DNA of 64,000 nt, from NCBI RefSeq assembly GCF_031456545.1, contig NZ_JAVDUV010000002.1, positions 248,001 to 312,000 on the forward strand, in the 5' to 3' direction. The notes below the pieces were generated by a model that was not told the origin of the DNA, ran no database searches, and saw only the letters and a program-made list of their open reading frames with translations. Within the stretch, counting starts at the first letter, position 1. Each line of letters begins with the position of its first letter. Below are positions 27,101 through 36,826 of this stretch, piece by piece. Both the position numbers and the translations under genes were made by a program. The stretch is from Agromyces sp. 3263. Lineage in GTDB: Bacteria > Actinomycetota > Actinomycetes > Actinomycetales > Microbacteriaceae.

Positions 27101-27735
27101 GCGGCGACCGCCGCGGCCTCGGCGAGGAACCGCCGCGTGATCGGTTCGACGAGGTCCTCGGGCACGACCCGGTGTCCGACCTCGCGGGTGATGGTCGTCA
27201 CTCCGGCGTCCCGGATGCCGCAGGCCACGATCTTCTCGTAGGGCTCCAGCGAGTTCGAGCAGTTCAGCGCGAACCCGTGCATCGTCACGCCGTCGGCGAC
27301 ACGGATGCCGATGGCGGCGATCTTGTTCTCGCGGCCGGGTTCACCGACCCAGACTCCCGACCGTCCCTCGACGCGACGTCCGCCGACGCCGAGGTCGGCC
27401 AGGACGTCGATGAGGATGCCCTCGAGACGGCGGACGTAGCCGACCACGTCGATCGGCTCGGCCAGGTGGAGGATCGGATACCCCACCAGCTGGCCGGGGC
27501 CATGCCACGTGATCTTGCCGCCGCGGTCGACGTCGATGACGGGGGTGCCGTCGGTCGGTCGTTCCTCGGGAGCGGTGCGCTTCCCGGCGGTGTAGACGGA
27601 GGGGTGCTCCAGGAGGATGACGGTGTCGGGGCGTTCGCCCCTGACGACCGCGCGATGGACGGCGCGCTGAAGGTCGAGACCCTCGATGTACGGCACGGAG
27701 TTGGCGCTTAGCCCCGCGACGACGAAGTCGAGCAT
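27097..27735 (-). CDS. lipB: Octanoyltransferase
   Basis: 212 residues from ATG 27735. Moves octanoyl from ACP onto lipoyl domains; ACP is made in the fab operon earlier in the window. Signatures: [51 protein letters not shown] (catalytic Lys in KIAAIG), [11 protein letters not shown] (catalytic Cys). Start supported by TAGACT (minus strand 27743-27748) 7 nt upstream: a leaderless transcript. A longer in-frame reading upstream has no family similarity. Confidence 0.96.
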   Translation of the reverse strand: MLDFVVAGLSANSVPYIEGLDLQRAVHRAVVRGERPDTVILLEHPSVYTAGKRTAPEERPTDGTPVIDVDRGGKITWHGPGQLVGYPILHLAEPIDVVGYVRRLEGILIDVLADLGVGGRRVEGRSGVWVGEPGRENKIAAIGIRVADGVTMHGFALNCSNSLEPYEKIVACGIRDAGVTTITREVGHRVVPEDLVEPITRRFLAEAAAVAA

Positions 27736-27878
27736 GTCGTCCAGTCTAGGTGCGCGGATGCCGCGGGCGGCCCTCGACCGCGGATCGACTCGTCCTCGCC
27801 AGACCGGGATCGGGATCGGCAACTTCCAAGCCGGGGTGGAGGCCGCCACGCGCCCGCCGGAAGCGACACGATGCCCGT

Positions 27879-29477
27879 ATGAGCCGCACGCGCCGATCCG
27901 TCCCCGTGCCGACCGAGCCACAGCCGATGCAGGCCTCCGACCCGGTCGAGGGTCGCCTGGTCGGCTACCGGATCGTGCGGCGCATCGCATCCGGATCGCG
28001 TGCCGACATCTACCTGGCCGCGGCCGAGTCGGCTGCACTCCACGACTCCGCACTGGCCGAAACGGCGGGATCGGCGACCGGCTCTGCCCCTGCTGCGCAC
28101 GACCCCGTCGAGGCGGGGCGAACGACGGCGGTGCTCGTCGCGCTGCGGGTCTACGAGGCCGGCACGGCAGACGACTCGATCGCCGCGGAGATCGAGGCGA
28201 TGTCGGCGGATGCCACGGGCACCCTGCCCTCGCTCATCGACGTCGCGAACCTCGAAGACGGCCGGTGCTGCCTCGTGGTCGAGCGGCTGGGCGGCCGCAC
28301 GTTGGCACGGGTGCTCGCCGAGCGACGGCTCAGTCCAGGTGAGGCGGTCACGATCCTCGCGCCGCTCGTCGTGGCCGTCGGCGAGCTGGCACGCGTCGGA
28401 TTCGTGCACGACCGCCTTTCGACGACCGATGTCGTCCTCGACGACGACGGAAGACCCCGCCTGCTCGGGCTCGGCGCGTTGCGACGCCTTCCGGGTCCCG
28501 GCGAGGCGCGTTCCGCCCTGCAGCGTGCCGGCCACGAGGCGCTCGCCGAGCTGATCGACGAGGTCGGGTCGGTCGTGTCACCGCGCGATGCCCTCGAGGA
28601 CGTGTCCCGGTACCTCCGCGGTCGGCTGGCCGTTCGCCCCTTCGAACCCTGCGACGGCGAGGTCGAACGGCGCCTGTTCACGTCGGCCGCGCCCGAACCG
28701 GTACGAGGGTTCACGCCGCGTGTCACTCCGCGAGCGGCGCCGGCGCGGGCGATCCCACCGGTTGCCGCCGAAGCGGTACCCACGCCTTCACCGGACCCGG
28801 GCGGGAAGCCGCGCTTCGGGATGGGCCTCAGACGCGTGCTCGCGCTGGTGCACGGCCCCGACGACCTCGTCGAGCAGCTCGCGGAGGCGGCGGACCTCCG
28901 CCCGGCAGGTCCGCTTCGCGCGCGGATCACCAGCGCGATCGGCCGTCGGCGTGGCGCGCTCGTCGTCGGCGGCCTGGTCGGAGGGGGTGCCCTCGTGCTG
29001 CTGCTCACGATGGTGCCTCAGGCACCACCCGATGGGCACGATCAGGCGGTGGCAGCGGAGCCGGACGCCACCGCGCATGTGGATGCGACCGGAGCGGGTC
29101 CCGGCGAACCCTTGTCATCGGGCGGCACGAGCGGCGCCGCAGAGCCCGAGACCGACGCGGAGGCGGATCCCCTCGCGGCGGCGCGCTGGCTGCTCGATCG
29201 GCGGGCGTCCTGCTTCGAGATGCTCGACCTCGGGTGCCTTGACGCCGTCGACCAGCCGGGCTCTGCCATCGGGCTGTCCGACCGTGATGCCATTGCGCTC
29301 GCCCGAGACGGGGCAGACCACCATGTCCCGCGCTTCGACCCCACGTCGATCGTCCTCACCGCAGATCTGGGTGGAGCGGTCCTGGTGCAGGCGGAGACCG
29401 TGGCGGAACGCGAACCGGCCTCGCTCCTCATGGTGAGGGGCGAGGCCGGATGGCGCTTGCGCGACGTCTTCGACTAG
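27879..29477 (+). CDS. Membrane-anchored protein-kinase-like protein (probable pseudokinase)
   Basis: 532 residues. Residues about 30-210 follow the bacterial Ser/Thr kinase layout ([18 protein letters not shown] as glycine loop; ALRVYEAG as strand 3), but key residues are gone: Arg replaces the strand-3 Lys, the HRD region reads [16 protein letters not shown] (about residue 176) with no catalytic HRD and no Asn, and the DFG position is LLGLG. After a Pro-rich linker comes one membrane helix (about 359-380, [21 protein letters not shown]) and a roughly 150-residue outer domain with two Cys ([17 protein letters not shown]) that could pair. It reads as a transmembrane sensor or scaffold with a non-catalytic kinase fold. 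Its stop overlaps the sucB stop by 4 bp. Confidence 0.75.
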   Translation: MSRTRRSVPVPTEPQPMQASDPVEGRLVGYRIVRRIASGSRADIYLAAAESAALHDSALAETAGSATGSAPAAHDPVEAGRTTAVLVALRVYEAGTADDSIAAEIEAMSADATGTLPSLIDVANLEDGRCCLVVERLGGRTLARVLAERRLSPGEAVTILAPLVVAVGELARVGFVHDRLSTTDVVLDDDGRPRLLGLGALRRLPGPGEARSALQRAGHEALAELIDEVGSVVSPRDALEDVSRYLRGRLAVRPFEPCDGEVERRLFTSAAPEPVRGFTPRVTPRAAPARAIPPVAAEAVPTPSPDPGGKPRFGMGLRRVLALVHGPDDLVEQLAEAADLRPAGPLRARITSAIGRRRGALVVGGLVGGGALVLLLTMVPQAPPDGHDQAVAAEPDATAHVDATGAGPGEPLSSGGTSGAAEPETDAEADPLAAARWLLDRRASCFEMLDLGCLDAVDQPGSAIGLSDRDAIALARDGADHHVPRFDPTSIVLTADLGGAVLVQAETVAEREPASLLMVRGEAGWRLRDVFD

Positions 29478-31096
29478 ATCCCGAGGTCGGCCTCGAAGGC
29501 CCCCTCTTCCAGTCGTTCCTTGACCGCCGTCAGGAAGCGGGCCGCGTCGGCGCCGTCGATGATGCGGTGGTCGTACGAGAGCGCCAGGTACACCATCGAG
29601 CGGATGGCGATCGCGTCCTCGCCGTCCTGCTTCACGACGACCGGGCGCTTCACGACGATGCCCGTGCCGAGGATCGCGGACTGCGGCAGGAACACGACCG
29701 GCGTGTCGAACAGCGCGCCGCGGGATCCGGTGTTGGTCAGCGTGAAGGTGCCGCCCGAGAGCTCGTCGGGCTTGAGCTGGTTGTTGCGGGTGCGGTCGGC
29801 CAGGTCGGCGATCTGCGCAGCCAGCGCGGCGATGTCGAGATCGCCCGCGTTCCGGATGACCGGCGTCAGCAGTCCACGCTCGGTGTCGACCGCGATGCTC
29901 ATGTTCTCGGTCGGCGGGTAGACGATGCTGTCACCGTCGACCGTCGAGTTCACGATCGGGTAGGCACGGAGCGCCTCGGCTGCTGCCAGCGCGAAGAACG
30001 GCAGGAACGAGAGCTTGTTGCCGGTCTTCGCGAGGAAGTCGCCCTTCACGCGGTCCCGGAGACGAGCGACACGCGTCACATCGACCTCGACGACGGTGGT
30101 GAGCTGTGCCGTGGACGTCATCGAGACCACGGCCCGCTCTGCGACGACCTTGCGGAGGCGCGTCATCGGCACGGTCGTCCCGCGGAGGGGCGACGTCTCG
30201 AGCGGCGTACGGGCAGGTGCCGCCGCGGGGGCGGGAGCGGTTGCGGGCGCCTGGGCTGAGATGACGTCCTGCTTGCGGATGCGTCCGCCCACACCGGTAC
30301 CGGTCACGCTCGAGAGGTCCACGCCCTGCTCGTTCGCGAGCTTTCGCACGATGGGGGTCACGTAGCCGCTCGGGCCGGCGTGCGCTCCGCCGGTGGCGGC
30401 GGGAGCCGCCGGTGCCTCGGCTGCCGGGGCGGGAGCCGCCTGCGGCGCCGGTGCGGCCTCGGCTGCCGGGGCGGGAACCGCCTGTGGCGCCGGTGCGGCC
30501 TCGGGAGCCGGAGCAGCGGGAGCGGCCTGCGGGGCAGGTGCCGGCGCGGCGGGTGCGGCCTCCGGTGCCGGAGCAGCGGGTGCGGCCTGGGGAGCCGGCG
30601 CAGCGGGAGCCGGCTGCGGGGCAGGCGCGGCCTCCGGTGCGGGGGCGGCCTGCGGCGCGGTGGCCGGGGCCGCCGGGGGAGCCTGAGGCGCCGCCGGTGC
30701 CGGGGCAGCCTGAGGTGCCGGTGCGGCCTCGGGCGCCGGCGCGGCGGGTGCGGCCTCAGGCGCCGGTGCAGCCTCAGGTGCCGGTGCAGCGGGCGCTGCC
30801 TCCGGCGCGGGGGCCGCTTCGGGTGCCGGCGCGGCCTCGGCGGGCGCCGCAGCTGCGGAGCCGTCGCCGATGGTCACGAGGGCCGTGCCGACCTCGACCG
30901 TCTCGTCCTCCTGGACGAGGATCGCCTCGATCACGCCGGCGACCGGCGATGGGATCTCGGTGTCGACCTTGTCGGTCGACACTTCGAGCAGCGGCTCGTC
31001 GACCTCCACACGGTCGCCGACGTTCTTCAGCCAGCGGGTGACCGTGCCCTCCGTGACACTCTCACCGAGTGCCGGGAGGCTGACGGATTCGCTCAT
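29474..31096 (-). CDS. sucB: Dihydrolipoamide acyltransferase (E2 of PDH/OGDH)
   Basis: 540 residues. One lipoyl domain (residues 1-76, lipoyl Lys in [12 protein letters not shown]), a very long Ala-Pro-Glu linker (about 78-235), a peripheral subunit-binding domain ([20 protein letters not shown]), and the catalytic core ending with [16 protein letters not shown], whose His and Asp are the CAT-type catalytic residues. In actinobacteria such an E2 can serve the PDH (with AceE) as well as OGDH. Only one lipoyl domain is present, where mycobacterial DlaT has two. AAGGAG precedes ATG 31096. lpd lies 66 bp upstream on the same strand. Confidence 0.93.
   Translation of the reverse strand: MSESVSLPALGESVTEGTVTRWLKNVGDRVEVDEPLLEVSTDKVDTEIPSPVAGVIEAILVQEDETVEVGTALVTIGDGSAAAAPAEAAPAPEAAPAPEAAPAAPAPEAAPAPEAAPAAPAPEAAPAPQAAPAPAAPQAPPAAPATAPQAAPAPEAAPAPQPAPAAPAPQAAPAAPAPEAAPAAPAPAPQAAPAAPAPEAAPAPQAVPAPAAEAAPAPQAAPAPAAEAPAAPAATGGAHAGPSGYVTPIVRKLANEQGVDLSSVTGTGVGGRIRKQDVISAQAPATAPAPAAAPARTPLETSPLRGTTVPMTRLRKVVAERAVVSMTSTAQLTTVVEVDVTRVARLRDRVKGDFLAKTGNKLSFLPFFALAAAEALRAYPIVNSTVDGDSIVYPPTENMSIAVDTERGLLTPVIRNAGDLDIAALAAQIADLADRTRNNQLKPDELSGGTFTLTNTGSRGALFDTPVVFLPQSAILGTGIVVKRPVVVKQDGEDAIAIRSMVYLALSYDHRIIDGADAARFLTAVKERLEEGAFEADLGI
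30391..30865. repeat. Ala-Pro-rich coding repeat in the sucB linker
   Basis: About 475 bp of imperfect tandem units, mostly 15-27 bp, encoding [13 protein letters not shown] repeats (and AAPAPQ variants) between the lipoyl and binding domains of SucB. Units differ at third positions, so the array is diverged rather than freshly duplicated. Confidence 0.85.
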
Positions 31097-31162
31097 GCGC
31101 TTGTCTCCTTCACAGCGTGTGACGCTATCTAGCTTATTGCAGTCGTGTTTCCGGGGTCGGGC

Positions 31163-32536
31163 TCAGAGCGCGTGCAGCGGCTTGCCGGCGAGCTTGAGGA
31201 ACGCCTCGCCGAGTGCCTCGTTCTGCGTCGGGTGCGCGTGGATGAACGGGGCGATGTCCTCGGGGTACGCCTCCCAGTTCACCGCGAGCTGCGCCTCGCC
31301 GATCAGTTCACCCACGCGGGCGCCGATCATGTGCACGCCGACCACGGGGCCGTCGTTCACGCGGACCACCTTGATGGAGCCGCTGGTCTCGAGGATGTGG
31401 CTCTTGCCATTGCCCGCGAGGTTGTACTCGTACGCCGAGACCTGGTCTGCGCCGAACTTCTCGGCAGCGCGCGCCTCGGTGTAGCCGATCGACGCGACCT
31501 CGGGCTCGCAGTACGTGACCTTGGGGATGTTCACGTCCTCGACGACGATCGGGTTCAGGCCCGCGATCTCCTCGGCGACGAAGATGCCCTGCTGGAAGCC
31601 GCGGTGCGCGAGCTGCAGGCCCGGAACGATGTCGCCCACGGCGTACACGCCGGGGATGTTGGTCGCGAGGCGCTCATTCGTGATGACGAATCCGCGATCC
31701 ATCGTGACGCCGACCTCGTCGTAGCCGAGGCCCTGGGTCACGGGTCCACGCCCGACGGCCACGAGCAGCAGCTCAGCCTCGACGGTGTCGCCGTTCTCGA
31801 GGGTCACGACGACGCCGTCGTCGTGCTGGGTGACGCCCTGGAAGCGGACGCCGAGCTTGTACTCGATGCCGCGCTTGCGGAAGGCGCGCTCGAGCTGCTT
31901 CGAGACCGACTCCTCCTCGTTCGGGACGAGGTGGGGGAGCGCCTCGATGATCGTGACGTCGGCGCCGAAGGACTTCCAGACGCTGGCGAACTCCACGCCG
32001 ATGACGCCGCCACCGAGCACGGCCACCTTGCGGGGCACGAAGTCGAGCTCGAGCGCCTGCTCGCTCGTGATGACGCGGCCGCTGATCTCGAGGCCGGGAA
32101 GCGAGCGGGAGTACGAACCGGTCGCGAGGATGACGTTCTTGCCGACGATGCGGTCGTCGCCGACCTGCACCGCGTTGGGGGCGACCAGGCGGCCCTCGCC
32201 CTCGACCACGGTGATGCCGCGCGCCTTGACGAGCCCCTGCAGGCCCTTGAACTTGCTGGCGACGATGCTCTCGCGGTACTGCGTGACCGCGGGCACGTCG
32301 ATGCCCTCGAACGTGGAACGGACGCCGAACCTCGCCGACTCCCGCGAGCTGTCCGCGACCTCGGCCGCGTGCAGCAGCGCCTTGGTCGGGATGCACCCGC
32401 GGTGCAGGCACGTGCCACCCAGCTTGTCCTTCTCGATCAAGCCGACGGTGAAGCCCAGCTCGACGGCACGCAGCGCCGCCGCGTACCCTCCGCTGCCGCC
32501 ACCGAGGATGACAATGTCAAAGTTCTGCTCGGACAA
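31163..32536 (-). CDS. lpd: Dihydrolipoamide dehydrogenase (E3)
   Basis: 457 residues from TTG 32536, giving SEQNFDIVILGGGSGGYAA. Reoxidises dihydrolipoyl groups using FAD and NAD+. Visible: FAD-binding GGGSGGYAA, redox pair GGTCLHRGCIPTK (about C43/C48), NAD-binding VAVLGGGVIGVEFA, second FAD motif GVYAVGDIV, and the C-terminal active-site HAHPTQNEALGEA (His-Glu). The TTG is supported by GGGAGA 6 nt upstream. It follows pepA by 98 bp and precedes sucB, so E3 and E2 are probably cotranscribed. Confidence 0.95.
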   Translation of the reverse strand: MSEQNFDIVILGGGSGGYAAALRAVELGFTVGLIEKDKLGGTCLHRGCIPTKALLHAAEVADSSRESARFGVRSTFEGIDVPAVTQYRESIVASKFKGLQGLVKARGITVVEGEGRLVAPNAVQVGDDRIVGKNVILATGSYSRSLPGLEISGRVITSEQALELDFVPRKVAVLGGGVIGVEFASVWKSFGADVTIIEALPHLVPNEEESVSKQLERAFRKRGIEYKLGVRFQGVTQHDDGVVVTLENGDTVEAELLLVAVGRGPVTQGLGYDEVGVTMDRGFVITNERLATNIPGVYAVGDIVPGLQLAHRGFQQGIFVAEEIAGLNPIVVEDVNIPKVTYCEPEVASIGYTEARAAEKFGADQVSAYEYNLAGNGKSHILETSGSIKVVRVNDGPVVGVHMIGARVGELIGEAQLAVNWEAYPEDIAPFIHAHPTQNEALGEAFLKLAGKPLHAL

Positions 32537-32634
32537 CCGCAATCTCCCTTGCGCAATTGATCTGCGACACGGACTGCCGCCGTTGATGATCGGGGGCAGG
32601 GTGCTCGGGCGACGTTCTCGCCCATATGACCTTA

Positions 32635-34107
32635 CTACCCGGCGGAGAGGTCCTCGCCCAGCCGGACGAGGGTGCGCACGGCCACTCCGGTGGCCCCCGA
32701 TCCCGTGTATCCCCACGCCGCGCCGGAGTTGTTCGACGGGCCCGCGATGTCGAGGTGAGCCCACGGGATCCGCTCGTCCGAGCCGTCGCGGGTGCCCACG
32801 AACTCGCGCAGGAACACGCCCGCCAGCAGCATGCCGGGCACCGTGACCCCGAGCTTCGTGTTCGCGAGGTCCGCGACATCGGACTTGAGCAGGGGGAGCA
32901 GGTCGGCCGGGAGCGGCATCGGCCAGGTCGCCTCGCCCACGGCGTCGGCTGCGGCCCGCACGTCGGCCACGAGGCCGTCGTCACCCATCAGTCCGGTGAT
33001 GCGATGGCCCAACGCGACGACCTGCGCTCCGGTCAGCGTCGCGACGTCGATGATGGCGTCGGGCTGCTCTGCGGTCGCCGCGACGAGCCCGTCGGCGAGG
33101 ACGAGCCGGCCCTCGGCATCGGTGTTCAGCACCTCGACCGTGGTGCCCCCGTGCATGCGGAGCACGTCGTTGGGGCGCACCGCTGTTCCGGACGGCAGGT
33201 TCTCCGCGAGGCAGAGCCATCCCGTGACGCGGATGGGCACCTGCAGCTCGGCGAGGGCGACGACGGCCGAGAGGACGGCGGCCGCTCCGGCCATGTCGGT
33301 CTTCATGCCGACCATCGAGGCCATCGGCTTCAGCGACAGGCCACCGGAGTCGAAGGTGATGCCCTTGCCGACCAGGGCCAGGTGCATGGATGCCCCGTCG
33401 GGCGCGTAGTCGAGTCGGACGAGCCGCGGCCCGCGGCTGGAGCCGAGCCCGACCCCGAGGATGCCGCCGAAGCCGCCTTCGGCGAGCGCCTCCTCGTCCC
33501 AGACCTTCGCCGAGACCCCGGCAGCGCTCGCGGCCTCGACCGCCAGCTCGGCGAGGCGCTCGGGGAACAGGTCGGCGGGTGACGCGTTGACGAGGTCCTT
33601 CGTGCGTGCGACGCCGGCCGTGACGGCCCGGACGCGGTCCACGCCGATCGCGGTCTCGTCGAGGTCCGAGTGCAGGATGATGCGCTCGATCGGCGCCTTC
33701 GCCGTCGACTTGTACTCGGAGTAGGCGTAGGCGCCGAGGGCTGCGCCCTCGAGGGCCGCGGCGGCGAGTTCGGGGTCCTCCATCGGGATCGCGATGGCGA
33801 TGGACGTGACACCGGAGAGCTGGCGTACGGCGCTGCCGATCGCGAGGCGGTACGCCGCGGCATCCGCTGCACCGCCCGTGCCGGCCACGGCCACCATGCG
33901 GGGGCCGTCGCCGTTGCCCGGAAGTCGCGTGAACTCCTCGGCGGTGCCCTTCGCGCCGACGGCGGCGAGCGCCGCGGGCACCCACTCGTAGCCCGGGACC
34001 GCCATGAGCTCGGCGCCGTCGCTGCCGCTCATCGCGGCGAGGATCACGACGTCCGCGTCGGAACCGAGGGCGGGGGAGGCGGAGACGGAGAGCGAGGGAA
34101 CGGTCAT
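32635..34107 (-). CDS. pepA: Leucyl aminopeptidase (M17)
   Basis: 490 residues; cytosolic hexameric dimetal peptidase removing N-terminal residues. The M17 metal-binding core is present: GKGITFDSGGLSLKP (Lys and Asp), MKTDMAGAAAVL, and the signature NTDAEGRLVLADGL. A TACGAT hexamer (minus strand 34115-34120) 7 nt before ATG 34107 suggests leaderless transcription, diverging from the PAC2 gene 88 bp away. Confidence 0.95.
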   Translation of the reverse strand: MTVPSLSVSASPALGSDADVVILAAMSGSDGAELMAVPGYEWVPAALAAVGAKGTAEEFTRLPGNGDGPRMVAVAGTGGAADAAAYRLAIGSAVRQLSGVTSIAIAIPMEDPELAAAALEGAALGAYAYSEYKSTAKAPIERIILHSDLDETAIGVDRVRAVTAGVARTKDLVNASPADLFPERLAELAVEAASAAGVSAKVWDEEALAEGGFGGILGVGLGSSRGPRLVRLDYAPDGASMHLALVGKGITFDSGGLSLKPMASMVGMKTDMAGAAAVLSAVVALAELQVPIRVTGWLCLAENLPSGTAVRPNDVLRMHGGTTVEVLNTDAEGRLVLADGLVAATAEQPDAIIDVATLTGAQVVALGHRITGLMGDDGLVADVRAAADAVGEATWPMPLPADLLPLLKSDVADLANTKLGVTVPGMLLAGVFLREFVGTRDGSDERIPWAHLDIAGPSNNSGAAWGYTGSGATGVAVRTLVRLGEDLSAG

Positions 34108-34195
34108 GCAGGCGATCGTACGTGTTCGCTCTCGGCATCATTCCACCGGTCCGCGAACGGGAGGGGGTCCCGAACGGCGTCAGTAGGCTGGATGC

Positions 34196-35122
34196 ATGCG
34201 CGATCCCCGGTCACTCTACGAGCTGAATCCGGACGTCCAGGTCCCACCCGGGCTGCCACTCGTGGCGGGCCTCACCGGATTCGCCGACGCCGGCTCCGCG
34301 GTCGCGCAGACCAGCGACTACCTGCTGTCGACGCTCGACACCACCGTCGTGGCCACCTTCGAGGCCGACGAGCTGCTCGACTACCGTGCGCGCCGTCCGA
34401 TCATCCTGTTCCAAGGCGACCACCTCGCCGACTACCGGCCGCCCCGACTCAGCCTCGACCTCGCGCGTGACGAGATCGGGCAGGAGTTCCTGATGCTCAC
34501 GGGCTACGAGCCCGACTTCCAGTGGGAGCGGTTCGGTGCGGCCCTGCTCGGCCTCATCGACGACCTGCAGGTCTCCTCGACGACGTGGATCAACTCCATC
34601 CCCATGCCCGTGCCGCACACCCGGCCCATCGGCATGACGGTCAGCGGCAACCGCGCCGACCTCATCGAGGCCATGTCGATCTGGCGGCCGACCACCGAGG
34701 TTCCCTCGAATGCGCTGCACCTCGTCGAGTACCGGCTGCAGGAACAGGGGCACCCGACCACCGGTTTCGTGCTCCTGGTGCCGCACTACCTGAGCGACGC
34801 GGAGTATCCGACGGCCGCCGTGGCGGCACTCGAGGCCATCAGCGCCTCGACCGGTCGGATCTTCCCCACCGATGCGCTGCGCGAACAGGGCCGCGACTTC
34901 GTCGCCCGTATCGACGAGCAGGTGGCCGAGAACGGCGAGCTCGCCAAGCTCGTCGGCACACTGGAGCAGCGCCACGACTCCTACATGGAGGGGACCTCGC
35001 TCCGTTCACCGCTCACCGACGAGGACGGCGAGCTGCCGTCGGCCGACGAGCTGGCGGCCGAGCTGGAGAAGTTCCTCGCCTACCGCCGCACCCGGGACGA
35101 CGACACGCCCCTCGGCGGGTGA
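34196..35122 (+). CDS. PAC2-family protein
   Basis: 308 residues. The PAC2 fold is recognised by PLVAGLTGFADAGSAVAQTSDYLL, the ELLDYRARRPIILF strand and WINSIPMPVPHTRP. Related eukaryotic proteins are proteasome assembly chaperones; bacterial members are uncharacterised and may pair with ATP-grasp enzymes. The C-terminal 50 residues are acidic and probably disordered before KFLAYRRTRDD. TAGGCT (34184-34189), 6 nt, ATG: a textbook leaderless start in this window. Confidence 0.88.
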   Translation: MRDPRSLYELNPDVQVPPGLPLVAGLTGFADAGSAVAQTSDYLLSTLDTTVVATFEADELLDYRARRPIILFQGDHLADYRPPRLSLDLARDEIGQEFLMLTGYEPDFQWERFGAALLGLIDDLQVSSTTWINSIPMPVPHTRPIGMTVSGNRADLIEAMSIWRPTTEVPSNALHLVEYRLQEQGHPTTGFVLLVPHYLSDAEYPTAAVAALEAISASTGRIFPTDALREQGRDFVARIDEQVAENGELAKLVGTLEQRHDSYMEGTSLRSPLTDEDGELPSADELAAELEKFLAYRRTRDDDTPLGG

Positions 35123-35439
35123 CCTCGACCGATCGGGGAGGGCCTGCCGGGGCCGTCGTTCGGCGTTCACGATCGGTCGAAGCGCCCGGCCAACCGGGAA
35201 TTCCCGTTGCCATCCGCGCGTTGCACACTGTGGGCGAGGAGCGGGCGGAGCGACGTCCGGCCGACCCCGAGTCTGTATAATGGAGTCAGGACCCGTTCTG
35301 GTCTGCTGGCGCAGTTCACGTGCGCCGACGAAGCAGACTTGACATGGGTCCTCATAGTGTCCGAAAACGACCGGGCCGACAGCACGAGCCGAGCGCCCGA
35401 GAGGGCACGCGCCGGGCAACGGTAGGAGAGGTTCAACCA
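35123..35439 (+). promoter_or_regulatory. Upstream region and 5' leader of rpoD
   Basis: A 317-bp stretch without a gene. It holds a perfect consensus -10 TATAAT at 35276-35281, the only one I see in an intergenic region here, with no good -35 at 17 bp and no exact TGn extension. The start would be near 35288, giving a leader of about 150 nt that begins with the nested hairpin described separately and ends with AGGAGAGG before ATG 35440. In-frame ATG 35344 exists but lacks a ribosome site. Confidence 0.7.
35288..35352 (+). ncRNA. Structured 5' leader element of rpoD mRNA
   Basis: Three nested stems: AGGACCC (35288-35294) / GGGTCCT (35346-35352); GTCTGC (35301-35306) / GCAGAC (35333-35338); GGCGCA (35308-35313) / TGCGCC (35321-35326) with loop GTTCACG. 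The outer stem begins at the predicted first transcribed base, so the mRNA would carry a 65-nt structured 5' end. No riboswitch class is recognised. Confidence 0.5.
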
Positions 35440-36819
35440 ATGGCAACGACGAAGGCTGCGACGTCGGCGAAGAGCGAGGCGGACAAGCCCGCTGCGCGCA
35501 CGACGGCTGCGAAGTCGACCGCCGCGAAGACCGCCGCGACGGCCACCAAGGCCTCCGCGGCGAAGGCCGGCACGAAGGCGGTCACCCCAGCGACGAAGAC
35601 GCCGCGCACCAGCACGGCCAAGACCGCCGCCAAGCCGCGCACCAAGGCCAAGGCCGGCGCGACGGGCGACGATGAGGACGAGGTCGAGCCCGGCGAGCTC
35701 GAAGAGGTCGAGGTCGACGCCGAGGTCGAGGTCGAGGTCGACACGGCGGCGGTCGTCGAGGCCCCCGAGACGGATGCCGACACCGACACCGACGACGACG
35801 AGGCGAAGCCCGTCGCGGTCGAGCCGCACCCGACGGGCGCGCTGGTGCTGCGCGCCGTCGACGACGAGGACGAGGTGCCGGTCTACTCGAGCGCGATCAC
35901 CGGTGCGACAGCGGACCCGGTCAAGGACTACCTGAAGCAGATCGGCAAGGTCGCGCTCCTGAACGCGGCCGAAGAGGTCGAACTCGCAATGCGCATCGAG
36001 GCGGGCCTGTTCGCCGAGGAGAAGCTGTCTCACATGAGCGACGCCGAGAAGCGCTCCCAGCTCGGTCGTGAGTTGCAGTGGGTCGCGAAGGACGGGCAGC
36101 GCGCGAAGAGCCACCTGCTGGGCGCGAACCTGCGCCTCGTGGTCTCGCTCGCCAAGCGCTACACCGGTCGCGGCATGCAGTTCCTCGACCTGATCCAGGA
36201 GGGAAACCTGGGCCTGATCCGTGCGGTCGAGAAGTTCGACTACACCAAGGGCTTCAAGTTCTCCACGTACGCGACGTGGTGGATCCGCCAGGCGATCACC
36301 CGCGCCATGGCCGACCAGGCTCGCACCATCCGCATCCCGGTGCACATGGTCGAGGTCATCAACAAGCTCGCCCGCGTGCAGCGGCAGATGCTGCAGGACC
36401 TGGGTCGCGAGCCCACGCCCGAGGAGCTGAGCCGCGAGCTCGACATGACCCCCGAGAAGGTCATCGAGGTGCAGAAGTACGGCCGCGAGCCCATCTCGCT
36501 GCACACGCCCCTGGGCGAGGACGGCGACAGCGAGTTCGGCGACCTCATCGAGGACACCGAGGCGGTCGTGCCCGCGGACGCGGTCGGCTTCACGATGCTG
36601 CAGAAGCAGCTGGAGTCGCTGCTCGACTCGCTGAGCGAGCGTGAGGCGGGCGTGATCCGCATGCGCTTCGGCCTCGGCGACGGCATGCCGAAGACCCTCG
36701 ACCAGATCGGCGACACCTTCGGCGTGACCCGTGAGCGGATCCGCCAGATCGAGTCGAAGACGATGGCGAAGCTGCGCCACCCGTCGCGGTCGCAGTCGCT
36801 CCGCGACTACCTCGAGTAG
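35440..36819 (+). CDS. rpoD: Primary RNA polymerase sigma factor (SigA/HrdB)
   Basis: 459 residues. N-terminal 95 residues are Lys/Ala/Thr-rich repeats then an acidic stretch, as in actinobacterial HrdB/SigA. Core regions are intact: 1.2 ([16 protein letters not shown]), 2 ([53 protein letters not shown], recognising the -10), 3 ([15 protein letters not shown]) and 4 ([19 protein letters not shown], recognising the -35). Start ATG 35440 has AGGAGAGG upstream. murT follows after 7 bp. Confidence 0.97.
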   Translation: MATTKAATSAKSEADKPAARTTAAKSTAAKTAATATKASAAKAGTKAVTPATKTPRTSTAKTAAKPRTKAKAGATGDDEDEVEPGELEEVEVDAEVEVEVDTAAVVEAPETDADTDTDDDEAKPVAVEPHPTGALVLRAVDDEDEVPVYSSAITGATADPVKDYLKQIGKVALLNAAEEVELAMRIEAGLFAEEKLSHMSDAEKRSQLGRELQWVAKDGQRAKSHLLGANLRLVVSLAKRYTGRGMQFLDLIQEGNLGLIRAVEKFDYTKGFKFSTYATWWIRQAITRAMADQARTIRIPVHMVEVINKLARVQRQMLQDLGREPTPEELSRELDMTPEKVIEVQKYGREPISLHTPLGEDGDSEFGDLIEDTEAVVPADAVGFTMLQKQLESLLDSLSEREAGVIRMRFGLGDGMPKTLDQIGDTFGVTRERIRQIESKTMAKLRHPSRSQSLRDYLE

Positions 36820-36826
36820 GACCCAG

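Noticed and set aside
30380..30860. CRISPR-like or satellite repeat
   Set aside because: The repeats lie in frame in the sucB linker, vary in unit length and have no unique spacers; they encode Ala-Pro-Glu linker units.
35340..35345. TTGACA in the rpoD leader as a -35 of a second promoter
   Set aside because: No TANNNT at 16-18 bp downstream; the bases lie within the nested hairpin.
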